From positions 62,001-126,000 of the forward strand of contig NZ_BAABWS010000002.1 in assembly GCF_040371945.1 (NCBI RefSeq): 64,000 bases of DNA, in the 5' to 3' direction. The position numbers and the translations under genes are program-made. The notes beneath the pieces are model-generated. The model saw only the letters and a list, made by a program, of their open reading frames with translations. It had not been told where the DNA came from and ran no database searches. Position 1 is the first letter of the stretch, and every line of letters starts with the position of its first letter. This DNA is from Litorivita sp040371945. GTDB taxonomy: Bacteria > Pseudomonadota > Alphaproteobacteria > Rhodobacterales > Rhodobacteraceae. Shown piece by piece: positions 16,128-24,640 of the stretch.

Positions 16128-16933
16128 TATCCGCGCCCCTCAAAGGCTGCGGCCTTGGCAAAGAGCCTGTCGAAATTCGCCTCTGTCGCGGCGGCGAAAT
16201 CGGCGTAATCCATGCCGAACACTTCGGCGCCCTTTTGCGCCGTCAGCGCCACATAGGACGGCTCGTTGCGCCGCCCGCGGTGCGGCGGCGGGGCCAGATA
16301 GGGCGCGTCGGTCTCGACCAATATGCGGTCCACCGGCGCGGCGGCAAAAATATCGCGCACCTCTTGGCTCTTGGGGAAGGTGGCGATGCCCGACATCGAC
16401 AGGTAAAAGCCCAGATCGAGCGCCGCCTTGGCCAGTTCCGGCCCCGAGGAAAAGCAATGCATGACGCAAGAGTAGGGCGCGGCCTCATAGCCCTCGCGCA
16501 AGATCCGCGCCATATCGTCATCGGCGCCGCGCGCATGGATGATCAACGGCAATCGGGTCACTTGCGCGGCCTCGATATGCACCCGTAAAGAGGCCTTTTG
16601 CGCCTCGGCGCTTTCGGCGGTGTAGTGGTAATCAAGGCCGGTTTCGCCGATGCCGACGAATTTGGGATGTTCGGCCAGCGCCACCAGATCGTCGACCGAA
16701 ACGGGCGCTTCATCGGCGACGCTCATCGGGTGGATGCCTGCGGCGAAAAACACCTCCCCATAGGTCTCGGCGATCTCGCGCACGCGGTCGAGATTGCCCA
16801 GCTTGGTGCAGATCGTCACCATCCGCCGCACGCCCGCCGCGCGCGCGCGTTCGATCAGCGCGTCGTGCTCGCCGTCGAAATCGGGAAAATCAAGGTGGCA
16901 GTGGCTGTCGGTGATGGAAATCGCGGCGCTCAT
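16127..16933 (-). CDS. TatD-family metal-dependent hydrolase (DNase)
   Basis: A 268-residue TIM-barrel metal hydrolase. TDSHCHLDFPDFDGEHDAL gives the HxH metal motif, FVGIGETGLDYHY the Glu ligand region, IIHARGADDDM and CVMHCFSSGPELA two further His ligands, and LVETDAPYLAPPPHRGRRNEP the closing Asp signature. Family members are 3'-5' exonucleases or DNases; YcfH/TatD types are commonly next to holB, as here. I chose the ATG at 16933; an in-frame GTG at 16969 would add twelve residues with no homology. Downstream gene is coupled by a one-base overlap. Confidence 0.93.
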   Translation of the reverse strand: MSAAISITDSHCHLDFPDFDGEHDALIERARAAGVRRMVTICTKLGNLDRVREIAETYGEVFFAAGIHPMSVADEAPVSVDDLVALAEHPKFVGIGETGLDYHYTAESAEAQKASLRVHIEAAQVTRLPLIIHARGADDDMARILREGYEAAPYSCVMHCFSSGPELAKAALDLGFYLSMSGIATFPKSQEVRDIFAAAPVDRILVETDAPYLAPPPHRGRRNEPSYVALTAQKGAEVFGMDYADFAAATEANFDRLFAKAAAFEGRG

Positions 16934-17026
16934 CGGGGTCTTTCGCGGATTGGGCGTTTGCCGTGCCACTTGCGCGGCAGGTAACGAAATTGGGCCAAGC
17001 AGACACGAAAAAGCGGGGCGGCCCCG

Positions 17027-18154
17027 TCAGCTTTCGGCGGTCTGCTGGATCTTGATAAACATATCTAGGATGAGCGCGGCGGGGTCAAGGTTGACGGCCC
17101 GCCCGTGCCGCGCCCGCGCGCCGATCTCTTCGGCCGCCTGTGCCCAATGGCGTGCAGATGCTGCATTTGGCGCCAGTCGCATCAACATCGCGGCCTCGCC
17201 CTTTGCGCCCTCGACCGCAGGCGCGCGGCCAAGCGCGCCGCTGCGCGCCAGCCGTGCCATCACCAGATCCACCAGCCATAAAAGCAGGTCAAGCCTTTCG
17301 CTGGAGCCGCGCTGTACCGCGCCATCGGCAAGGCGCAGCGCGCGGCTGCGGTCCATTTTGGGCAAGCTGGCGAAGAGGCCGACCAGATCGCCATAAAGCT
17401 CCAGCCCGCCGCTTTGCGTCAACCGGATCGCCTCGCCCACCGATCCGCCCGCCAATTCGGCCAAGGCGGCGGTGTCACCGCCAAATTCGATCTCGGCCTG
17501 CGCCAAGGCTTTGGTCAGATCTTCGGGCGACAGGGCGCCAAGCCGCAATTCGCGGCACCGCGAGCGGATGGTCGGCAAAAGCCGCGAGGGTTGATGCGCG
17601 ATGAGCAACAGCGTGGTGCGCGCGGGCGGCTCTTCGAGCATCTTGAGCAACGCGTTGGACGCGGCGGTATTCATCTCGTCCACCACATCGACGATCACCA
17701 CACGGCGCCCGCCATCGGCGGCGGAAAGTTGCAAGAAATGCGCCAGATTGCGCACATCATCGACGGCGATCTGGTCGCGCATCTTGCCTGTGGTCGGGCT
17801 GGGCGTACGGGTGATATGATACAGAGCCGGTTCGGATTTGGCGGCGATGCGGCGCGCGACCGGATGCTCGGGATCGATGTGCAAACTGCCCGGTTTGGGC
17901 GGCGCATCCCCGAACAGCGAGGGGCCGCCATCCGCCGCAGGCGTGGCCAGCAAGAACCGCGCGATGCGCCATGCCAGCGTCGCCTTGCCGGTGCCGCGCG
18001 GGCCGCTGATCAACCACGCATGATGCAGCCGCCCCGCGTTATAGACGCGCAAAAACTCGTCTTCGGCGCGGCTTTGTCCGATCAGATGCGCAGTCTCGCG
18101 CGGGTGGGGTGCACCGGCAATGCGGTCGGGTTCGGGCAGGTCCTCGTCGCTCAT
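17027..18154 (-). CDS. holB: DNA polymerase III subunit delta'
   Basis: A 375-residue clamp-loader subunit that helps place the beta clamp on primed DNA. AHLIGQSRAEDEFLRVYNAGRLHHAWLISG leads into the P-loop GPRGTGKATLAWR, and VVIVDVVDEMNTAASNALLKMLEEPP with RTTLLLIAHQPSRLLPTIRSRCRELRL carries the Walker B-like and SRC motifs. The zinc-binding cysteine cluster of the gamma/tau subunit is absent, as expected for delta' of this group. Start at 18154 forms an ATGA overlap with the tmk stop. Upstream in-frame codons to 18508 only read through tmk in another frame. Confidence 0.94.
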   Translation of the reverse strand: MSDEDLPEPDRIAGAPHPRETAHLIGQSRAEDEFLRVYNAGRLHHAWLISGPRGTGKATLAWRIARFLLATPAADGGPSLFGDAPPKPGSLHIDPEHPVARRIAAKSEPALYHITRTPSPTTGKMRDQIAVDDVRNLAHFLQLSAADGGRRVVIVDVVDEMNTAASNALLKMLEEPPARTTLLLIAHQPSRLLPTIRSRCRELRLGALSPEDLTKALAQAEIEFGGDTAALAELAGGSVGEAIRLTQSGGLELYGDLVGLFASLPKMDRSRALRLADGAVQRGSSERLDLLLWLVDLVMARLARSGALGRAPAVEGAKGEAAMLMRLAPNAASARHWAQAAEEIGARARHGRAVNLDPAALILDMFIKIQQTAES

Positions 18155-18801
18155 CGGGCGGCAACCTGTGGCAGATGCGCCAGCGCGGCGGCATGGACGT
18201 CGCGCGCCACCGCCTCGATCGAGCGGGTGCCGTCGATGGTGGTGAAACGCGCAGCGTATTCCTTGGCAAGGGCCAAAAACCCTGCGCGCATTTGCGCCTG
18301 CAAGCCTTCGCCAAAGCCCTCGAAACGCTCTTCGCTGCCGCCACGCCCGAGCGCACGGCTCAACCCCTTGGCGGGGTCCATGTCGATGAGCAGCGTCAGG
18401 TCCGGCTCGCGCCCGATCATCAACCGGTGCAACTCGTCGACCAGAGCGCGCAGATCGCCGCGCGACAGGCCTTGATACATGCGGGTGCTGTCGGCGAAAC
18501 GGTCGCAAATCACGATCTTGCCCGCCTTGAGCGCCGGTTCGATGGTGCGCTCCAGATGGTCGCGCCGCGCGGCGGTGAACAGCAAAATCTCGCTATGGGC
18601 GGACCAGCGGTCCGGATCGCCTTCGAGCACCAGTTTGCGGATTTCCTCCGCCCCCGGCGAGCCGCCCGGCTCGCGGGTCAGGACCACCTCGCGCCCCTCG
18701 GCGCGCAGCCTGTCAGCCAACATCCGCGCCTGCGTGGATTTGCCAGAGCCGTCGATGCCTTCGAAAGAGATGAAACAGCCAGCAGAATGTGCAGCGGTCA
18801 A
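18151..18801 (-). CDS. tmk: Thymidylate kinase
   Basis: Phosphorylates dTMP to dTDP with ATP. 216 residues; P-loop FEGIDGSGKSTQARML, LTREPGGSPGAEEIRKL, CDRFADSTRMYQGLSRG (DRF motif) and a lid RALGRGGSEERFE rich in arginine. The start is TTG at 18801, because no ATG precedes the P-loop in frame; GGAGG lies seven bases before it, and the TTG overlaps the stop of the DD-carboxypeptidase gene by four bases (TTGA). The stop overlaps holB. A TTG start within a tightly coupled operon suggests translation set by the upstream gene. Confidence 0.95.
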   Translation of the reverse strand: MTAAHSAGCFISFEGIDGSGKSTQARMLADRLRAEGREVVLTREPGGSPGAEEIRKLVLEGDPDRWSAHSEILLFTAARRDHLERTIEPALKAGKIVICDRFADSTRMYQGLSRGDLRALVDELHRLMIGREPDLTLLIDMDPAKGLSRALGRGGSEERFEGFGEGLQAQMRAGFLALAKEYAARFTTIDGTRSIEAVARDVHAAALAHLPQVAAR

Positions 18802-20048
18802 GAGGCGGCCTCCGCAGCGGGGGCGGCAGGGGATGCGCTTGGCGCGGGGCCGTCATTCAAGCGGCTCAGGATATGGCGCGCGGCGGTTTTGAGGCGCTCG
18901 GCAAATCCGCCCTTGGCGACATCGGCATCGGCCACAAGAGCGATACGCACATCGGGCAGGGTATCGCGCGAGACGATCAATTCGCCCAAAGGCGCGCCTT
19001 TGGTGACCGGCGCGGGGATCGGACCGCGAAACACCACTTCGCCTTGCATCGCGCTTTGCGCCAGAACCGGCATCAGGGCGCGCACATCCTCGGCGGGGGT
19101 CAGCCCGACATCGGCGGCGGCCCCCATAAACACATCGGCCCGCGCCACAACGGTGCCTGCTTTGATCAAATCGCGCTCGGCAAACTGGCGAAACGCCCAA
19201 TTGACGATGGCTTCGGCCTCTTCGGCGCGCGCGCGCTCGCTCTCAAGGCCCGAGATCACGAAAATGACCCGCCGCTCGCCCTGTTTGGCCGATCCGACCA
19301 ACCCGTAGCCCGCCTCGCTGGTATGGCCGGTCTTCAGCCCGTCCGCGCCGATACCCAGCGTCAAAAGCGGGTTGCGGTTGCGGGTGTTTTGCGGCGCGCG
19401 GCCATCAAATTCAAACCGCGTTTCGGCAAAGAGCGGGTAGAATTGCGGAAAATCGGTGATCAGCCGGTTGGCCAGAAGCGCCAGATCACGCATCGACATG
19501 CGGTGCCCCGCTGCGGGCCATCCGTTGGAATTGGCAAAGGTCGAATTGGTCATGCCAAGCGCCGTCGCGCGCTGGGTCATGGCGCGGGCAAATCCGGCTT
19601 CGGTGCCATCGGGCGAGAGCGCCTCTGCGATCACCGCACAAGCGTCATTGCCCGACAGCACGATAATACCGCGCAACAGGTCCTCGACGGTCACGCGGTC
19701 GGTGGTGTCCAAAAACATCGTCGATCCGCCATAGCTCATCGCATGCTCGGACACCGGTAGCCGCTCGGACAAATCGAGCCGCCCGTCTTCGATCGCCTCA
19801 AAGGCCATCAAAAGCGTCATCAGTTTGGACATGGAGGCAGGCGGCAGCGGGGTATCAGCGTTTTTGGCCAAAAGCACCGTGCCCGTCGTTTGATCAAGGA
19901 TAAAGGCCGAGGTCGCGCGGGTTTCAAACGCCTGCGCAGGCAGGGCCAAGGCCAGCGCCGCAATCAGCGACAGGCACAGCGCGCGCAGCGCCGATAGGGC
20001 AGTGCCAAACTGGGGGCGAAATGTGGTGGGACGGGCAAGGCGATACAT
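18798..20048 (-). CDS. D-alanyl-D-alanine carboxypeptidase (PBP5/6-like)
   Basis: A 416-residue periplasmic peptidoglycan DD-carboxypeptidase. A signal peptide (LRALCLSLIAALALALPAQA, cleavage about residue 40) is followed by the serine-hydrolase motifs S72-M-S-K75 in LPPASMSKLMTL, SGN in IVLSGNDACAV, and KTG in GLKTGHTSEAGYG. The C-terminal ~130 residues form the PBP5-type beta domain, ending in an A/P-rich tail. It trims the terminal D-Ala from stem peptides. Starts the dac-tmk-holB-tatD-MBL run, with a 163-base gap after the SPOR lipoprotein gene that could hold a promoter. Confidence 0.93.
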   Translation of the reverse strand: MYRLARPTTFRPQFGTALSALRALCLSLIAALALALPAQAFETRATSAFILDQTTGTVLLAKNADTPLPPASMSKLMTLLMAFEAIEDGRLDLSERLPVSEHAMSYGGSTMFLDTTDRVTVEDLLRGIIVLSGNDACAVIAEALSPDGTEAGFARAMTQRATALGMTNSTFANSNGWPAAGHRMSMRDLALLANRLITDFPQFYPLFAETRFEFDGRAPQNTRNRNPLLTLGIGADGLKTGHTSEAGYGLVGSAKQGERRVIFVISGLESERARAEEAEAIVNWAFRQFAERDLIKAGTVVARADVFMGAAADVGLTPAEDVRALMPVLAQSAMQGEVVFRGPIPAPVTKGAPLGELIVSRDTLPDVRIALVADADVAKGGFAERLKTAARHILSRLNDGPAPSASPAAPAAEAAS

Positions 20049-20211
20049 GGCGTTTCGTGCTCTTTGGTCAAAGGATCAGCAGCGGACGCAGCCCAAGCGG
20101 CCCCGACCTTGTGCCAAAAGTGCAATCTTCTGCGCCGCGCCGCAAGGGGGCAATCCGGCGCGCGGGCGCGGCGCGCGAAACACCGCCGCCGTGCCCGCGG
20201 CGGCGCGAAGG

Positions 20212-21117
20212 TTAGTTGGTGACGGCGTAGGCGTCGGCAAATCCCGAGGCTTTGATCTTCTTGAGCAGCGCCGCACGTTCGGTTTTTGTCGTCGCGGGGC
20301 CGACCAGCACGCGCCAGAAGGTTTTGCCGGAAGCGCTTTGCTTTTTCACCGTTGGCACCATGCCGGCTTGGCGCATGGCGGTGGCGGTGTTTTTGGCGTT
20401 CTGCTCGACCGAGAAAATCCCGATCTGGATATAGGGTTTGTCGAGCTTGCTCGCAGCCGGTTTTGCCGCCGGTTTGGGTGCGGCGGGTTTGGCAGGCGGT
20501 TTGATGGCGCCTGCGGCTGTGGTCGCGGCCGCGGGGGCGGCTTCTGCCTTGGCAATCGCCGCACCGGCGCTGGCGGCCACGGGGTCAAGGGGGCTGGCCG
20601 TGACGGCGGCAGGTTCCTTGAGATCGCCTGACGGTGCGCGGGCCTCGGCGGGCGCTTCCTCGCGGCGCAAGGCGGTGACATTCAATTGGCTCGGCGCACC
20701 GGCGAGCATGCCCAAGGCCGCCGCCGCATCGGAGGAGACCTGCAAACGCGGGCCAGGGTTCTCGCGCTCGCGGCGGAACAGGGCGCCGATGACGAATTTG
20801 CCGTTGGCCGTATTGCGGATGATCACGCGTTCGGGGTCTTTGACGTCCGGATGCGCGACCCATACGCCGCCCAGCGACGGACGTCCGTCCCAAAGGCCCG
20901 CTTCGGTGACTTGGAACACATCGGGCGCCTCGACATCGCGCTCGACCAGCTTGACCGAGGTCGATGCGGCGCTTTCGCCCTGCGCGGCGTTGCTTGGCTT
21001 TTTCAATGCAAACCCGCCGTTCTCGTCACATGCCGAAAGCAGCATCACGCTGCCCAGCAGGAGAGATGCCCCCGTAAGCCGCGCCGCGCGCGTCAAGGAA
21101 TTACTTTGCGATTTCAT
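20212..21117 (-). CDS. SPOR-domain lipoprotein
   Basis: A 301-residue outer-envelope lipoprotein. The signal peptide ends in the lipobox LLSAC with the lipid-bearing Cys at residue 30. Residues 60-125 (VFQVTEAGLWDGRPSLGGVWVAHPDVKDPERVIIRN) form a conserved domain related to the RlpA/septal ring protein group. Then comes an A/P/K-rich linker (~140-215) and a C-terminal SPOR domain (KPYIQIGIFSVEQNAKNTA to FADAYAVTN), which binds denuded glycan strands at the division site. ATG at 21117 has GAGGGG before it. Next to the DD-carboxypeptidase gene, which fits a septal cell-wall role (inference). Confidence 0.85.
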   Translation of the reverse strand: MKSQSNSLTRAARLTGASLLLGSVMLLSACDENGGFALKKPSNAAQGESAASTSVKLVERDVEAPDVFQVTEAGLWDGRPSLGGVWVAHPDVKDPERVIIRNTANGKFVIGALFRRERENPGPRLQVSSDAAAALGMLAGAPSQLNVTALRREEAPAEARAPSGDLKEPAAVTASPLDPVAASAGAAIAKAEAAPAAATTAAGAIKPPAKPAAPKPAAKPAASKLDKPYIQIGIFSVEQNAKNTATAMRQAGMVPTVKKQSASGKTFWRVLVGPATTKTERAALLKKIKASGFADAYAVTN

Positions 21118-21427
21118 AGGTCTGCCCCTCACCCGTCATATCCACACGCGGCGCCTGTTGGTCTTGCCGCGCCTGTGCCTGCTCTTGCGCCCTTGGTTTT
21201 TGCGGCGCATTTTTCTTGTCCAATCGCGGTTTACCCGCGTCTCGATCGAGCGCAGTTTAACCGTTCGCGATGCACATGAAAAGTCTGCGCCGCTTGGTGA
21301 GCGGATTTCGCCGCAAAACCTGCGAGACGCGGCAATCGCGCCACAGGGCGCGCCGCAGCCGATAGCCGCGCTCGGGCGCGGTTTGGGCTTTACGCAGGCG
21401 ACGTTCCTTAGTAGCAAAGCGCGCACC
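21118..21427. other. 310-base gap before tRNA-Ser, no gene seen
   Basis: Non-coding stretch between the SPOR lipoprotein (minus) and tRNA-Ser (plus). It must hold both promoters. TTGGGC near 21386 with a TTAGTA element near 21411 is a weak plus-strand candidate for the tRNA. Open frames across it on either strand have no ribosome site and no family features. Confidence 0.35.
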
Positions 21428-21517
21428 GGAGAGGTGGCAGAGTGGTCGAATGCGGCGGTCTTGAAAACCGTTGAGCGTGTGAGCGTTCCCAGGGTTCGAA
21501 TCCCTGTCTCTCCGCCA
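21428..21517 (+). tRNA. tRNA-Ser (UGA anticodon)
   Basis: A full class II tRNA with long variable arm. The acceptor stem GGAGAGG pairs with TCTCTCC, followed by discriminator G and encoded CCA. The anticodon stem CGGTC/ACCG-type arm carries TGA at 21462-21464. The variable arm is GAGCGTGTGAGCGTTC-like, and the T arm CAGGGTTCGAATCCCTG is standard. It reads UCA and, by wobble, other UCN codons. Confidence 0.97.
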
Positions 21518-21728
21518 CTTGCCCTTGAGAGCGGCCCGAGCATCTGCCCGCTGCCGCGAGAGGCGCGGCGCGCGCCAAAAGGCTTGTTCGGGTGGTCGCA
21601 AGCCTTGGGTGCAAAAAACGCAATCATGTCGGCAAATCGCTATGGATAGCCGCCAAGGCCTTGGCCTTGGCGCTGCGGGGCTGCTATTGACCGGTAAAAC
21701 ATTGTGACAACGGGAAAAGGACGCCCCG

Positions 21729-22613
21729 ATGCAAGCCTATGCGCTGACCGTGAAATGCCCCTCGACACGCGGAATTGTCGCCGCGATCTCGGTCTATCTG
21801 ACCGACCTTGGCTGCAATATCACCGATTCCGCCCAATATGACGACCTTGAGACGGGGCATTTCTTTATGCGCGTGTCCTTCCGCTCGGAAACCGGATCAA
21901 CGCTTGAGGATCTGACCAAGGGCTTCGCGGGGATCGGCGAGAAATTCGATATGGATTTCGAGTTTCACGACGAAGCGGTGAAGATGAAGGTGGTGATCAT
22001 GGTTTCGCGCTTTGGTCATTGCCTCAACGATCTGCTTTACCGGTGGCGCATTGGCGCGTTGCCGATTGATATCGTCGGCGTAATTTCCAACCATACCGAG
22101 TATCAAAAGGTTGTGGTCAATCACGATATCCCCTTTCACCACATCAAGGTCACGCCCGAAAACAAACCCGCCGCCGAGGCGCGGCAGATGGAGATCGTCG
22201 AGGATGCAGGCGCAGACCTGATCGTTCTGGCCCGTTATATGCAGGTGCTTTCGGACGAGATGTGCCAGAAAATGTCGGGGCGGATCATCAATATCCACCA
22301 CTCGTTCCTGCCCTCCTTCAAGGGCGCGAACCCTTATAAACAGGCCTATGAGCGCGGCGTAAAACTGATCGGGGCGACCTCGCATTACGTGACCGCCGAT
22401 CTCGATGAGGGGCCGATCATCGAGCAAGACATCGTGCGCGTCACTCATTCGCAAAGCGCGGGCGATTTTGTCTCGCTGGGGCGCGATGTGGAAAGTCAGG
22501 TTCTGGCCCGCGCCGTTCATGCCCATATCCATCGCCGTGTCTTCATCAACGGCAATAAAACCGTGGTTTTCCCCGCCAGCCCCGGCAGCTATGCCTCGGA
22601 GCGGATGGGGTAA
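21729..22613 (+). CDS. purU: Formyltetrahydrofolate deformylase
   Basis: Hydrolyses 10-formyl-THF to formate and THF, feeding formate to purine synthesis and balancing one-carbon pools. 294 residues: an N-terminal ACT domain (YALTVKCPSTRGIVAAISVYL to about residue 80), then the formyltransferase-fold domain with KVVIMVSRFGHCLNDLLYR, DIVGVISNHTEYQ, LARYMQVLSDEMC and the catalytic INIHHSFLPSFKGANPYKQAYERGVKLIGAT (Asn-His-Asp type) plus YVTADLDEGPIIEQD. AAAAGGA precedes the ATG. Roseobacters often keep purU with C1 and DMSP-demethylation routes, but no such genes flank it here. Confidence 0.96.
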   Translation: MQAYALTVKCPSTRGIVAAISVYLTDLGCNITDSAQYDDLETGHFFMRVSFRSETGSTLEDLTKGFAGIGEKFDMDFEFHDEAVKMKVVIMVSRFGHCLNDLLYRWRIGALPIDIVGVISNHTEYQKVVVNHDIPFHHIKVTPENKPAAEARQMEIVEDAGADLIVLARYMQVLSDEMCQKMSGRIINIHHSFLPSFKGANPYKQAYERGVKLIGATSHYVTADLDEGPIIEQDIVRVTHSQSAGDFVSLGRDVESQVLARAVHAHIHRRVFINGNKTVVFPASPGSYASERMG

Positions 22614-22687
22614 CCCTCGCGTTTGGGCGCGGTTATTACGCATTAGATTTGATCAGGCTGTGATCCGTTCGGGCGTTCTGCTTGGCG

Positions 22688-22707
22688 CCGCGCGGATTTC
22701 CGCGCGG
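22688..22707. terminator. Hairpin downstream of purU
   Basis: The self-complementary octamer CCGCGCGG occurs twice (22688-22695 and 22700-22707) separated by ATTT, giving an 8-base stem with a tight 4-base loop, 75 bases after purU. A looser AGATTTTCG follows instead of a T-run. Plausible end of the purU transcript. Confidence 0.4.
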
Positions 22708-22822
22708 GCGGCAGATTTTCGCTGGTCGAAGCACCTCAAGGGCCCTATCTGTGAGCAGAGCGCCGCACTGCGTCACGACGGCGCTGTGATTTATTCTTGA
22801 GCAAGCAGAGCCGAGCACCCAG

Positions 22823-24640
22823 ATGGCCATATCGCCCTTATCTCGCAAACTGACGCTTGGCCTTGGCCTGTCTGTGGCGCTTGGCCTGAGCGGTTTGCAC
22901 ATGGACAGCGCGCGCGCGCTCGAGGCGGTGGATTTCCAATTCAAAGGCGTCTCCGATGATCTCGCCGACGAGCTACGCGCGGCGTCGCTGACCCAAGCGG
23001 CCAAGGTCGACGGGCGCACCGCACCCCAAGACGTGCTTGCCGCCGCGCAGGCCGATTACGCCAGCATGACCGGCGTGCTTTATGCGCAGGGTTATTATTC
23101 CGGCGTGGTCCATGTCTATGTGGACGGGCGCGAGGCGGCGACGGTGCCGCCTCTGGACCAATTGCGCGATGTGAAGCGTGTGGTCATTTCTGTCGACCCC
23201 GGAGATCGGTTCAACTTTGGCAAAGCCGAAATCACCCCGCTTCCCCAAAGCGCGCAGCTGCCCGCGCGGTTTGCAACCGGCCGCGCCGCGCGCAGCACGG
23301 CGGTCAAGGATGCGGTCGGCGCGGGGATCGGCGCATGGCGCTCCGAGGGCCACGCCAAAGCCGCCGTTGCGGGGCAAAAGATCACCGCCAACCACAACAA
23401 AAACCAACTTGATGTCGCCGTGACGCTGCGCACGGGGCCAAAGCTGCGCTTTCATAAACTGGTCTTTTCCGGCTCCAGCAAGGTGCGCGAAGAGCGGCTG
23501 CAGAAAATCGCAGGTTTGCGCGGCGGCGAGACCTTTGATCCCGAAGTCCTCGACACCATCGCGCAGCGTTTGCGCCGCACGGGGGCCTTTCGCTCGGTCA
23601 GCATCACAGAGGCCGAGCAGATCGGACCCAATGATACAATTGACCTCGAGGCCGTCGTGGTCGATGCCAAACCGCGCCGCATCGGCTTTGGCGCGGAATA
23701 TTCCACCCAAGACGGCGCGGCGCTGTCCGGCTATTGGATGCATCGCAACCTTTTGGGCGGGGCAGAGCGGCTGCGCCTTGAGGCTTCGGTCAGCGGCATC
23801 ACCGGCGAGACCGGCGGCGTGGATTACCGATTGTCGGCCGATTTCGAGCGTCCCGCCTCTTTTGGCACCGATACGGCGCTGACGCTGGGAGCTTTGGCCG
23901 AACATCTCGACGAGCCTGATTACACCTCCGACCAGCTCAGCTTTTCGGTCGGTATGCGCCGGATCATCAACGAGCATCTGACCGGCGAAGTGGCCGTCGA
24001 ATGGCGCCGCTCGCGCATCGAAGACAGCCTCGGGCGGCGCGAATACGATCTTTTGAGCCTGCCGCTGGAACTGACGTGGGACAAGCGCGACAATGTGCTC
24101 AACACCCGCAACGGCTCTTATTTGCAAGCCAACCTGCGCCCCTTCTACGCCCAAGGCAGCGTGCGCTCGGGCGGGCGTATAGCGCTGGACGGGCGTTATT
24201 ACCAACCGCTTGGCGCCGAGGGCAAGACCGTGGCCGCCGTGCGGCTTCAATTCGGCTCGCTCTTCGGACCGGATGTGGCGTCGGCCCCGCCCGACTACCT
24301 GTTTTATTCCGGCGGCGGCGGCACCGTGCGCGGTCAGGATTATCAATCTCTTGGCGTGGATCTGCCCGATGGCCGCCGCCGCGGCGGGCGCAGCTTTGTC
24401 GGCCTGTCCGGCGAATTGCGGGTCGCCACTGGCAAAAAGCTCAGCGTGGTCGGTTTCGCCGATGCGGGCTATATCGGCGAAGAGGCATTTTTCGACGGCT
24501 CGGGCGCGTGGCATTCGGGGGCGGGTCTCGGGCTGCGCTATGATACGGGGATCGGGCCGATCCGCGTTGATCTGGCCGCGCCGACCTCTGGCGGCGGCGA
24601 CGGGGTGCATCTCTATATCGGCATCGGGCAGGCGTTTTGA
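22823..24640 (+). CDS. tamA: Outer-membrane translocation/assembly protein TamA
   Basis: A 605-residue BamA-superfamily outer-membrane protein. A signal peptide (about residues 1-32, ending DSARALEA) precedes three POTRA-like domains (EAVDFQFKGVSDDLADELRAASL; VKRVVISVDPGDRFNFGKAEI; KLRFHKLVFSGSSKVREERLQKIAGLRGGETFDPE). The C-terminal 16-strand barrel includes IGFGAEYSTQDGAALSGYWMHRNLLGGAERLRL and the lid-lock VRGQDYQSLG, with IGPIRVDLAAP near the end closing on an aromatic (GQAF). It works with TamB to insert outer-membrane proteins or move phospholipid. tamB starts within its stop codon. Confidence 0.95.
   Translation: MAISPLSRKLTLGLGLSVALGLSGLHMDSARALEAVDFQFKGVSDDLADELRAASLTQAAKVDGRTAPQDVLAAAQADYASMTGVLYAQGYYSGVVHVYVDGREAATVPPLDQLRDVKRVVISVDPGDRFNFGKAEITPLPQSAQLPARFATGRAARSTAVKDAVGAGIGAWRSEGHAKAAVAGQKITANHNKNQLDVAVTLRTGPKLRFHKLVFSGSSKVREERLQKIAGLRGGETFDPEVLDTIAQRLRRTGAFRSVSITEAEQIGPNDTIDLEAVVVDAKPRRIGFGAEYSTQDGAALSGYWMHRNLLGGAERLRLEASVSGITGETGGVDYRLSADFERPASFGTDTALTLGALAEHLDEPDYTSDQLSFSVGMRRIINEHLTGEVAVEWRRSRIEDSLGRREYDLLSLPLELTWDKRDNVLNTRNGSYLQANLRPFYAQGSVRSGGRIALDGRYYQPLGAEGKTVAAVRLQFGSLFGPDVASAPPDYLFYSGGGGTVRGQDYQSLGVDLPDGRRRGGRSFVGLSGELRVATGKKLSVVGFADAGYIGEEAFFDGSGAWHSGAGLGLRYDTGIGPIRVDLAAPTSGGGDGVHLYIGIGQAF

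Noticed and set aside
21136..21627. Minus-strand frame of 163 codons over tRNA-Ser
   Set aside because: It contains GETGIRTLGTLTRSTVFK, the well-known false translation of the tRNA-Ser gene's opposite strand. No ribosome site or family features.
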